The notes under the pieces: generated by a model
What the model saw: only the letters and a program-made list of their open reading frames with translations
Databases searched by the model: none
What the model was told of the DNA's origin: nothing
From: an uncultured Lachnospiraceae bacterium
GTDB lineage: Bacteria; Bacillota_A; Clostridia; Lachnospirales; Lachnospiraceae
DNA length: 9,493 bases
Assembly (NCBI GenBank): GCA_905200565.1
Contig: CAJKKX010000054.1
Span: forward strand, 1-9,493
Direction: 5' to 3'
Translations under genes and position numbers: made by a program
In this document: piece after piece, positions 1 through 6,236 of the stretch
Position numbering within the stretch: position 1 is the first letter of the stretch
How the letters are laid out: each line of letters begins with the position of its first letter

Positions 1-37
1 CCCTCTTTTGCACTCTAAAATAGGATTGGTGGTTATT

Positions 38-820
38 ATGAAGAAAAAATCGAAACGAAGATTTCAGATAATATCGATTATCTCGCTGGTTGCTTTTTTT
101 GCAGTATGGCAATTACTTACGGACGTTTTAAAGGTGATACCATCCACCATGCTCCCGTCTCCTGTGAAAGTATTGCAGACAATCGGGATGAAATGGACTG
201 TGAAAAAGCCGGATGGCTCGACACTTCCGCAGCATATTCTGGCAAGTCTGCAGGTATCAGGTCTGGGCTTTTGCCTGGGAGCTGTGATCGGTGTGCCGCT
301 TGGCATAGTGATGGCATGGTGGGAAAAAGCAGATTTGGCACTGAAGCCGGTTTTTGATTTCGTGAGAACGATCCCTCCGATCGCCTGGATCCCAATCATG
401 ATCGTTCTGCTGGGAATTGGTGTGATAGCAAAGGCTTCGATCGTATTTCTATCCGCTTTTATTCCATGTGTGATTAATTCTTATACGGGAATCAAGGCAA
501 CCAAAACGGTACATATCTGGGTGGCGCAGACTTTTGGCGGATCAAAGCTGAGGATTTTGTGCAGGGTAGCAATTCCGACAGCACTCCCTTATATTTTTAC
601 GGGGCTGAAGGTTTCGCTGAATTCTTCATGGGGTGCTCTGGTTGCAGCGGAGATGCTTGGGTCAGCAAGCGGATTGGGATATATGATCCAGATGGGACGG
701 CTCCTCAGCCGGGCAGATCTGATCGTGGTAGGGATGATTTTGATCGGAATCATCGGAACGATTCTTTCTGCGATTTTGGATACTCTGGAAAAAATCGTTG
801 TGAAGGGGGAGGTACAGTAG
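38..820 (+). CDS. ABC transporter permease, NitT/TauT/SsuC type (first of two)
   Basis: Membrane subunit of an ABC importer of the nitrate/taurine/alkanesulfonate (BPD_transp_1) family, 260 aa from the ATG at 38. A basic N-terminus (KKKSKRR) leads into a first membrane segment at about residues 10-30; further hydrophobic segments give about six in all. The cytoplasmic coupling loop that contacts the ATPase is the stretch around FGGSKLRILCRVAIPTALP, followed by the family-typical LNSSWGALVAAEML. The frame is open from a TTG at 8, but the ATG at 38 has GGTGG five bases upstream and gives the same 260 aa length as the next permease, so I prefer it. The stop codon directly abuts the next start, indicating translational coupling. 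The substrate cannot be read from the permease; the downstream sulfatase suggests a sulfated or sulfonated organic compound. No binding protein is visible in the 37 bases upstream. Family call is firm; substrate is inference. Confidence 0.9.
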   Translation: MKKKSKRRFQIISIISLVAFFAVWQLLTDVLKVIPSTMLPSPVKVLQTIGMKWTVKKPDGSTLPQHILASLQVSGLGFCLGAVIGVPLGIVMAWWEKADLALKPVFDFVRTIPPIAWIPIMIVLLGIGVIAKASIVFLSAFIPCVINSYTGIKATKTVHIWVAQTFGGSKLRILCRVAIPTALPYIFTGLKVSLNSSWGALVAAEMLGSASGLGYMIQMGRLLSRADLIVVGMILIGIIGTILSAILDTLEKIVVKGEVQ

Positions 821-1603
821 ATGAAGCCCAGGTTTCAAAAGATCAGATCGTTTCTGTATGGAACGGCTACGTTTTTGGTATTGCTTTTTCTTTGGCAGAT
901 TGCTGTGATGGCCGCGCGTTCAGAGATTGGATTTCCCACCCCGGTGGCAGTAATCGGACGGTTCCTTCATATGCTGACAAATAAAGTCGGGAATTATACC
1001 ATCTGGGGACATACGCTGTGGAGTCTGAGCCGCGTTGTGATCGGATATTTTCTGGCATGTGTTCTTGGAATCGTACTTGGATTGACGATGGGATGGTTTC
1101 CTTATGTACGGGCAATTTTTAAACCGATTTTTGATCTGCTTCGACCGATCGCGCCGTTGGCATGGATTCCGCTGGCAATTCTCTGGTTTGGCATTGGTGA
1201 AAAATATAAATATTTTTTGATTTTTATTGCAGCGTTTGTGCCGTTTACCTTGAATTCTTATGCGGGGGCAGTGCGGGTGGATAAGCAGCTGATCGGAGCG
1301 GCGCGGATGCTGGGCGCTTCCAGTTATCAGGTGTTTTTCCGGATTGTAGTGCCTTCAGCCGTACCGTCTATTTTTTCAGGTGCCCAGGTTGCGCTCTCTA
1401 ATGCGTGGATGACAATGCTGGCGGCAGAGATGGTACGTTCCTCAGAAGGAATCGGATGGCTGATCATCGCGGGGCAGGGGATCAATGATATGACGCAGAT
1501 GATCGCGGGAATGCTGGCGATCGGTATTACAGGTTTTCTGCTTGCGAATGGGATGCGGTTGTTGGAAAGGAGATGTCTGGTATGGAACAATCAGGGGAAA
1601 TAA
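821..1603 (+). CDS. ABC transporter permease, NitT/TauT/SsuC type (second of two)
   Basis: Second membrane subunit of the same importer, 260 aa. A GGGGGAGG site lies just upstream of the ATG, and the preceding gene's TAG touches it. A hydrophobic N-terminal segment (about residues 12-32) is followed by family-typical stretches such as LRPIAPLAWIPLAILWFGIG, the coupling loop AARMLGASSYQVFFRIVVPSAVP, and SNAWMTMLAAEM. It is clearly a paralogue of the previous gene but well diverged, so the membrane part is probably a heterodimer. Most SsuC/TauC-type systems encode a single permease that homodimerises, so a two-permease, two-ATPase arrangement is less usual. The 3' end overlaps the next gene by 22 bases, which supports coupled translation and fixed subunit stoichiometry. 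Confidence 0.9.
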   Translation: MKPRFQKIRSFLYGTATFLVLLFLWQIAVMAARSEIGFPTPVAVIGRFLHMLTNKVGNYTIWGHTLWSLSRVVIGYFLACVLGIVLGLTMGWFPYVRAIFKPIFDLLRPIAPLAWIPLAILWFGIGEKYKYFLIFIAAFVPFTLNSYAGAVRVDKQLIGAARMLGASSYQVFFRIVVPSAVPSIFSGAQVALSNAWMTMLAAEMVRSSEGIGWLIIAGQGINDMTQMIAGMLAIGITGFLLANGMRLLERRCLVWNNQGK

Positions 1604-2355
1604 GGAAGAAAAAGCTGACGTGCAGAGGGATTTCCAAAAGCTTCCCGTCTTCAGCGGGGAATTTTGAGGTGCTGCAGAATCTGACATTTGATGTGTATGA
1701 GAATGAGTTCCTGGTACTTTTCGGACCGGGACAGTGTGGAAAAACGACACTTCTTTATATTATGGCAGGGCTGGAAGAATGCACACAGGGGGAGGTATTT
1801 CATAATGGCAGCCTGGTGACAGAGCCTGCTCCTTCGCGGGCAGTGGTGTACCAGACAATGGCGCTGTTTCCCTGGATGACGGTATGGGATAATGTCTGCT
1901 TTAGTCAGAAAGTAAGGAATGCAGATAAAAAAGTGCTGGCAGAAAGGACACAGTATTTTATTGATCTGGTCGGGCTTACCGGATTTGAGAAGAGCTTTCC
2001 GGTACAGCTTTCCGGTGGTATGAAACAGCGTGTTGGGATTGCAAGGGCATACTGCAGCGAGCCGGATGTGCTTCTGATGGATGAACCGTTTGGACATCTG
2101 GACGCCCAGACCCGTTATATGATGCAGGAATCTCTGGGAAAAATCTGGGAAAATGAGAGAAGGACGATCGTGTTTGTGACGAATAATATAGAAGAAGCAC
2201 TGTATCTGGCGGACCGGATAATTCTTTTGACAGACTGCCCGAGCCAGATAAAAAAAGAATACCATATCACCCTGCCGCGCCCGCGCAGTCTGGTAAGTCC
2301 GGAATTTCTCAGACTTCGTAAGGAAATTACAGAACAGATGAATACATCGGATTGA
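1582..2355 (+). CDS. ABC transporter ATPase, NitT/TauT/SsuB type, lacking the switch histidine
   Basis: Nucleotide-binding subunit, 257 aa from the ATG at 1582. An in-frame ATG at 1573 sits directly against the GGAG at 1569-1572, with no spacer; the ATG at 1582 has nine bases of spacing and is preferred. Numbering from 1582: Walker A is GPGQCGKT (48-55), where the fourth residue of GxxGxGK[ST] is Gln instead of Gly; the Q-loop is in VVYQTMALFPW; the signature LSGGM (143-147) is intact; Walker B is LLMDEPFGHLD with catalytic Glu168. The H-loop reads VTNNIEEA, so the switch histidine (expected VTHDIEEA) is Asn201, from codon AAT at 2182-2184. The histidine and glycine losses suggest that the ATP site formed by this subunit's own Walker motifs hydrolyses poorly, while its intact signature serves the partner's site. 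The partner is presumably the next gene, 13 bases downstream. Confidence 0.92.
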   Translation: MEQSGEIRKKKLTCRGISKSFPSSAGNFEVLQNLTFDVYENEFLVLFGPGQCGKTTLLYIMAGLEECTQGEVFHNGSLVTEPAPSRAVVYQTMALFPWMTVWDNVCFSQKVRNADKKVLAERTQYFIDLVGLTGFEKSFPVQLSGGMKQRVGIARAYCSEPDVLLMDEPFGHLDAQTRYMMQESLGKIWENERRTIVFVTNNIEEALYLADRIILLTDCPSQIKKEYHITLPRPRSLVSPEFLRLRKEITEQMNTSD

Positions 2356-2368
2356 TAGGGGGAACAGA

Positions 2369-3109
2369 ATGGAAAAAAAGGTTAAGGTTCGGGTTTCAAA
2401 CCTGACAAAGAAATTTGGGGATTTGCTGGTATTAAATAATGTTTCTTTCGATGTATATGAAGGAGAGTTCTTGTGTATTGTAGGTCCGACCGGGTGCGGA
2501 AAAACAACCTTTCTGAACAGCCTTACACATTTATATGAGCCTACAGCCGGAGATATTTTATTTAACGGAGAAAAGGTGGACCTGAAAAAGCATAATATTA
2601 CCTATATTTTTCAGGAATATTCTGCAATGGAGTGGCTTACCGTGCGGCAGAACGTGAGATTTGGTCTGGAAATGAAGAAGGATTATAAAGATATTGACCG
2701 CAAGGTGGATGAAGCATTGGAATTAGTAGGGCTGACAAAATTTGCCGGGTATTATCCGAAACAGTTATCGGCGAGTATGCTGCAGCGGGTGGTGATCGCC
2801 AGGGCATTTGCTACGCAGCCGGAACTGCTTCTGATGGACGAACCGTATGGACAGCTTGATGTAAATCTGCGGTTTAAACTGGAGGATGAGGTGGTGAGGA
2901 TCTGCAAGCAGACCAATACAACGGTTTTATTTATCACACATAATATTGAGGAAGCGGTCTACCTGGGTGACAGGATCCTTGTCCTGACAAATAAACCTAC
3001 TTCCATTAAAGAAATTATTCCGGATGAACTGCCGCATCCGCGTGACATTGCTGCTCCGGAGTTTGTAGAAATGAGAAACAGGATCACAGATCTGATAAAA
3101 TGGTGGTAA
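2369..3109 (+). CDS. ABC transporter ATPase, NitT/TauT/SsuB type, degenerate signature motif
   Basis: Second nucleotide-binding subunit, 246 aa. The ribosome site AGGGGGA (2357-2363) is five bases from the ATG. Walker A GPTGCGKT (39-46) is canonical, the Q-loop is in YIFQEYSAMEW, Walker B is LLMDEPYGQLD with Glu158, and the H-loop ITHNIEEA keeps His191. The signature, normally LSGGQ/LSGGM, reads LSASM (133-137): both glycines are replaced, by Ala135 and Ser136, while the following QRVVIARA is normal, so this is not a frameshift. The pattern mirrors the previous ATPase, which has a good signature but lacks the histidine. The two most likely form an obligate heterodimer with one consensus site (this Walker A/B and His with the partner's LSGGM) and one degenerate site. 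The sulfatase gene starts 15 bases after the stop, so it is probably co-transcribed. Confidence 0.92.
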   Translation: MEKKVKVRVSNLTKKFGDLLVLNNVSFDVYEGEFLCIVGPTGCGKTTFLNSLTHLYEPTAGDILFNGEKVDLKKHNITYIFQEYSAMEWLTVRQNVRFGLEMKKDYKDIDRKVDEALELVGLTKFAGYYPKQLSASMLQRVVIARAFATQPELLLMDEPYGQLDVNLRFKLEDEVVRICKQTNTTVLFITHNIEEAVYLGDRILVLTNKPTSIKEIIPDELPHPRDIAAPEFVEMRNRITDLIKWW

Positions 3110-3124
3110 AGGAGGATATTAATT

Positions 3125-4651
3125 ATGAATAAATATGCGGATACACGTCCGAATGTATTACTGTTTGTCACAGACCAGCAGCGTTTTGATACATTGGGAT
3201 GTTATGGAAATCCATGGGTAGACACCCCCAATATAGACAGGTTTGCAGCGGGCGGCGTATTGTTTCGGAATGCGTATTGCCAGTCACCGGTATGTACGCC
3301 CAGCAGGGCATCGTTTCTGACAGGGCGCTATCCCAGCACGACGAAATGCCGATCCAACGGGCAGTCCATGCCGCCGCAGGAGCGTCTGATCTCACGGGTG
3401 CTTTCGGATCACGGATATTATTGTTCACTGGTGGGAAAACTGCATCTGGCGCCCTGCGGCCCGACGGCGTGTCCGATCCGGGAGGCGCGCATAGATGACG
3501 GCTTTATAGATTTTCATTGGGCACATAACCCGTCCGGCATCGGGAATGCCGGTCTGCCGGAATCCGGCGGTACCTATTGGAGCGGCAATGAATATAGCCA
3601 GTGGCTGTTTAAACGCGGAAAGAAATATCAGTACCCGGATTTTGATAAGATGGGCTATGTCAAAACGGGGATGGACGAGGAAGATCATTTTACAAAATGG
3701 TGCGTGGACACTGTGATTGACTGGATTCATTACTCTGCAGAGGAAAAACGTCAGATGCCGGAATTTAACAGTCCGCCGTGGTTCTATAATGTAAATATTT
3801 TTGATCCCCATCATGCGTTTGATCCGCCGAAGCGTCTGCTGGACAAGTATATGGGGGGGGCGGACCGGCTTCCGCTGCCGAAATACCGTCCGGGTGAGCT
3901 GGAGATGAAAACAATTTTTCAGAAGCTGGATCATGCAAGTGCATATAATAATACTGCCACGCCGCATCACTTTGCTTATGAGGAAATGAATAATGAGGAG
4001 CACCGGATGATCAAGGCAGCTTATTATGCGATGATAGAACTGATAGATATCCAGTTTGGGCGTTTGATGGCGGTTCTGGAGGAGACCGGAGAGATAGAGA
4101 ATACGATTGTGATTTTTACTTCTGACCACGGGGAGATGCTCGGAGATCATGGGATTTATCTGAAAGGGCCTTACTTTTATGAAGGGATGTCACATGTACC
4201 GCTTATTATGTCGTGGAAGGGGCATTTTATGGAAGGCGCACGCCTGGACACACTGACGGAGCTGACAGATATTGTTCCTACTATAGAGGAATTCTGCCTC
4301 GGCAGAATTGAGGAGGGCGTGCAGGGCCGCTCGCTGGCAGATGTTCTGACAGGCGATAAAGAGCCGGATACGCACCGGGATAGTGTATATAGTGAATATT
4401 ATGAAGCAATGCCCTGGCATACACAGCCGGAGGCATATGGAACAATGGTTTTCGATGGGAGATATAAGCTGTCACGTTTCCATACGTCAAGGGAAGGAGA
4501 GCTGTATGATCTGAAAAACGATCCGGATGAATTTGAAAATCTGTGGGATCATCCGGAATATAAAGATGTCAAAATCAGGATGCTGGAACTGCTTGCAGAC
4601 AGAATGAGTGATACGGTCGATCCGCTTCCGGTTCCGACTGATAAGTGGTGA
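3125..4651 (+). CDS. Type I sulfatase (formylglycine-dependent), predicted cytoplasmic
   Basis: Hydrolyses a sulfate ester (aryl, alkyl, choline or sugar sulfate) to free sulfate; 508 aa, usual for the S1/alkaline-phosphatase-like sulfatases. GGAGG at 3111-3115 is nine bases before the ATG. N-terminal metal ligands lie in TDQQRFD (D17, Q18). The active-site signature C57-T-P-S-R61 begins with the Cys that a maturase must oxidise to formylglycine, as anaerobic radical-SAM maturases (anSME) do; no maturase gene is in this window. Other expected residues are K105 and H107 in VGKLHL, D227-P-H-H230, D334/H335 in TSDHGEM, and K347 in LKGPYFYEG. The C-terminus has the typical ELYDLKNDPDEFENL stretch. 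There is no signal peptide (start MNKYADTRPNVLL), so the enzyme should act in the cytoplasm, on material brought in by the transporter encoded just upstream. I cannot assign the substrate. A run of eight G lies in the gene at 3853-3860 and the frame is intact there. Confidence 0.93.
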   Translation: MNKYADTRPNVLLFVTDQQRFDTLGCYGNPWVDTPNIDRFAAGGVLFRNAYCQSPVCTPSRASFLTGRYPSTTKCRSNGQSMPPQERLISRVLSDHGYYCSLVGKLHLAPCGPTACPIREARIDDGFIDFHWAHNPSGIGNAGLPESGGTYWSGNEYSQWLFKRGKKYQYPDFDKMGYVKTGMDEEDHFTKWCVDTVIDWIHYSAEEKRQMPEFNSPPWFYNVNIFDPHHAFDPPKRLLDKYMGGADRLPLPKYRPGELEMKTIFQKLDHASAYNNTATPHHFAYEEMNNEEHRMIKAAYYAMIELIDIQFGRLMAVLEETGEIENTIVIFTSDHGEMLGDHGIYLKGPYFYEGMSHVPLIMSWKGHFMEGARLDTLTELTDIVPTIEEFCLGRIEEGVQGRSLADVLTGDKEPDTHRDSVYSEYYEAMPWHTQPEAYGTMVFDGRYKLSRFHTSREGELYDLKNDPDEFENLWDHPEYKDVKIRMLELLADRMSDTVDPLPVPTDKW

Positions 4652-4687
4652 TTTTTACATAAGTTAATGATAGGTTCAAGTTTTTTC

Positions 4688-4696
4688 TGCTACAAT
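4688..4696 (+). promoter_or_regulatory. Possible extended -10 promoter element
   Basis: TGCTACAAT matches the extended -10 pattern TGnTAnAAT, but nothing resembling TTGACA lies 16-18 bases upstream. It could drive a minor transcript into the gap. In such AT-rich DNA a chance match is quite possible. Confidence 0.25.
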
Positions 4697-4779
4697 AATA
4701 GTATTTAAATAATACAAAAAAATGATTCGAAGATTAAGCAAAAAAGAGCAAAAAGCTGGACGAAAAGAAAAATAAGGGA

Positions 4780-4808
4780 TTGACATTTGGTGAAAATGCT
4801 GATACAAT
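4780..4808 (+). promoter_or_regulatory. SigA-type promoter, near consensus
   Basis: TTGACA (4780-4785) is a perfect -35 hexamer, followed by exactly 17 bases and TACAAT (4803-4808), one mismatch from the consensus TATAAT. Transcription would start near 4814-4816. This is the strongest promoter-like sequence in the window. It faces the terminator at 4860-4893 only about 45 bases after the predicted start, so it should yield a short RNA of about 80 nt unless termination is prevented. Confidence 0.75.
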
Positions 4809-4814
4809 TTTTAC

Positions 4815-4893
4815 AACATCAGATATTAATGGTTGATATTTGATTTCCGTATGGTTATGAAAGCCAACACTATTTTTAGTGTTGGCTTTTTTT
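4815..4893 (+). ncRNA. Predicted short transcript: small RNA or attenuated leader of the kinase operon
   Basis: Bounded by the promoter at 4780-4808 and the terminator ending at 4893. A first hairpin pairs ATCAGATAT (4818-4826) with ATATTTGAT (4836-4844) across a nine-base loop, with one G-U pair. A short linker then leads into the terminator hairpin. I recognise no known riboswitch or T-box. I see no strong alternative pairing that would break the terminator stem, only a weak GGUU/AGCC match. A free-standing small RNA is therefore as plausible as an attenuator that needs a protein or other factor. The boundaries are predicted from the signals alone. Confidence 0.4.
4860..4893 (+). terminator. 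Intrinsic (Rho-independent) terminator
   Basis: The arm AAGCCAACACTA (4861-4872) pairs perfectly with TAGTGTTGGCTT (4877-4888) around a TTTT loop; A4860-T4889 extends the stem to 13 bp. Seven T (4887-4893) follow the GGC at the stem base. It works in the + direction only: the reverse strand has no long T run. It ends the short transcript from the promoter at 4780 and probably also read-through from the sulfatase operon. Confidence 0.9.
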
Positions 4894-4921
4894 GTCTCAC
4901 TTTGCAGACAGAGCTTTTATA

Positions 4922-4933
4922 TGTTGCGCAACA
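4922..4933. promoter_or_regulatory. Perfect 12-base palindrome, candidate operator
   Basis: TGTTGCGCAACA is its own reverse complement and lies 67 bases before the kinase start and 28 bases after the terminator. Its size, symmetry and central CpG-containing core are like the operators of LacI-family and similar sugar-responsive repressors. No repressor gene is in the window, so the binding protein is unknown. A poor -10-like TTATAT (4917-4922) overlaps its left edge, which would place the palindrome near a start site if that promoter exists. Confidence 0.4.
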
Positions 4934-4999
4934 GGAAACAGGGTGTTTTGATTTCAGGATGATTAAAAAAGAATAAGACAACAGGAAAGGATGAAAAAA

Positions 5000-6220
5000 A
5001 TGGCATTAATTATTGGATTAAACAGCGGAAGCTCCTGCGACGGAGTAGATTGCGCACTGGCGAGAATCGAAATGATGGAAGATGATCAGCCGGGACCGCC
5101 GGAATTCATTGACGGAATATCCCTGGACTGGCCCGAGCGGCTTCACCGGATGATCTGGGACGCGTTCGACAACAAGCTGGATCTGTTTGCACTATCAAAA
5201 TTAAATTATGCGATCGGCGCTTTTTTCGGTGTCTGCGTGAAAAAGCTGCTGGAGAAGACCGGATATAAACCGGAAGACATCACCTGTATCGGCGTGGACG
5301 GACAGCAGGTATATCTTCATCAGACAGACCGTGAAAAGGCAGACGCGGTTACGGATGAGCAGTATGAAAATGAATTCCCGGATCTGTTTTTGGATGACAT
5401 TTATGCATATGGATTCTGCTTCGGGGATGGCTGCGTAGTTTCTGCCTATACGGATATTACCACGGTGTCGCAGTTCCGTCCGGCGGATCATGCGCTTGGC
5501 GGACAGGGCGCGCCTCTGATGCAGTATGTGGATTACTGCCTGTTCCGCAACAGCGAGCCGACCATGACGCTCAACATTGGTGGAATCTCCAATGTGCATA
5601 AGGTGTACAAAAACCGCGACAAAATGCTGGCGTTTGACTGCGGCCCCGGCAACATCATGATCGACTATATTGCCAAGAAATATTTTGGCGTTCCCTATGA
5701 TAAAAACGGAGACATTGCCGCAAGAGGAAAGTGTGATCCGGCTATGCTGGAGGAACTTCTGAAAGCTCCGTTTTTGCAGAGACCTTATCCGCGTTCCGCA
5801 TGGAGGGATGATTTCGATGTGACCTACTCGGAGGCGATGCGTCAGAAGTATGCGCATTTATCAGATGAGGATGTGATGGCTACGTACAATGTTTTCTCCG
5901 CGGAGTGTATCACAAGATGCATTAAGGACTTTACGGATTTATCAGATACGAAGGTGCTGTATGCCAGCGGCGGCGGAGCCTTTAATAAAACCCTTCTGAA
6001 GAATATTCAGGAGAGACTGCCGGAACACATGCGGGTATGCACATCCATGGAAATCGGTATCCCGCCGCAGTTTAAGGAGGCGGTAAAGTTTGCAACCCTG
6101 GCATACGGTGCCGTGAATAGCTGTGCGAATAATATTCCGGGGGCGTGCCGTGCAAGAAAATACGGAGTACTTGGTCATATTTGTGTAGCGCCGCGTTTTG
6201 CAAAAGGAACAGAATGCTGA
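5000..6220 (+). CDS. anmK: AnmK-family anhydro-sugar kinase (anhydro-N-acetylmuramate kinase-like), divergent
   Basis: AnmK enzymes open the 1,6-anhydro ring of anhydro-N-acetylmuramate while phosphorylating it with ATP; levoglucosan kinase belongs to the same family. The ATG at 5000 has AAGGA eight bases upstream (4987-4991); an in-frame ATG at 4991 (three extra residues) overlaps that site. Numbered from 4991 (subtract 3 for this start): phosphate-binding GLNSGSSCDGVD (9-20), corresponding to GxMSGTSxDGxD; RPADHALGGQGAPL (163-176), with the Asp and GGQGAPL expected at the active site; NIGGISN (195-201); FDCGPGN (215-221); YDKNGDIAARGK (236-247); ASGGGAFNKTL (325-335). Departures: the usual HGQTVxH is DGQQVYLH (103-110), so the first His is Asp, and about 20-25 extra residues follow (111-137), giving about 406 aa against the usual roughly 370. 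The neighbouring sugar transporter suggests it phosphorylates an imported sugar; the exact sugar is uncertain. Confidence 0.85.
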   Translation: MALIIGLNSGSSCDGVDCALARIEMMEDDQPGPPEFIDGISLDWPERLHRMIWDAFDNKLDLFALSKLNYAIGAFFGVCVKKLLEKTGYKPEDITCIGVDGQQVYLHQTDREKADAVTDEQYENEFPDLFLDDIYAYGFCFGDGCVVSAYTDITTVSQFRPADHALGGQGAPLMQYVDYCLFRNSEPTMTLNIGGISNVHKVYKNRDKMLAFDCGPGNIMIDYIAKKYFGVPYDKNGDIAARGKCDPAMLEELLKAPFLQRPYPRSAWRDDFDVTYSEAMRQKYAHLSDEDVMATYNVFSAECITRCIKDFTDLSDTKVLYASGGGAFNKTLLKNIQERLPEHMRVCTSMEIGIPPQFKEAVKFATLAYGAVNSCANNIPGACRARKYGVLGHICVAPRFAKGTEC

Positions 6221-6236
6221 AGTATGGGTGAGATAA

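Larger units (their letters stand above)
4652..4990. other. Regulatory gap between the two operons
   Basis: This 339-base stretch has no convincing gene. It opens with an AT-rich part that includes a possible extended -10 element (4688-4696). Next come a near-consensus promoter (4780-4808), a predicted short transcript with two hairpins ending in a strong terminator (4860-4893), and a 12-base palindrome (4922-4933) upstream of the kinase gene. No terminator is evident directly after the sulfatase stop, so the terminator at 4860-4893 probably also ends block 1 transcripts. The signals are itemised separately. Confidence 0.75.

Noticed and set aside
1651..2265. Long minus-strand reading frame (204 codons) opposite the first ATPase gene
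   Set aside because: Lies wholly opposite a gene with clear ABC ATPase motifs; its translation is rich in Cys, His and Arg without domain signal, a typical antisense shadow.
3425..4150. Minus-strand reading frame of 241 codons opposite the sulfatase
   Set aside because: Antisense shadow of a gene with all sulfatase active-site motifs; no ribosome site or recognisable protein.
4701..4715. Inverted repeat GTATT / AATAC in the gap
   Set aside because: Only five AT-rich pairs around a five-base loop; easily expected by chance in this AT-rich segment.
4722..4775. Short basic reading frame (17 codons, starting MIRRLSKKEQ) in the gap, possible leader peptide
   Set aside because: No ribosome binding site precedes the ATG; it ends before the good promoter at 4780, and the Lys/Arg content is what A-rich DNA gives by chance.
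4851..4976. 41-codon reading frame starting MVMKANTIFS that runs through the terminator hairpin
   Set aside because: It has no ribosome binding site, and its sequence is dictated by the terminator stem and T run, which has a better explanation. No recognisable protein features.
5201..5857. Minus-strand reading frame of 218 codons opposite the kinase
   Set aside because: Antisense shadow of the AnmK-family gene; composition is not protein-like and no family is recognisable.
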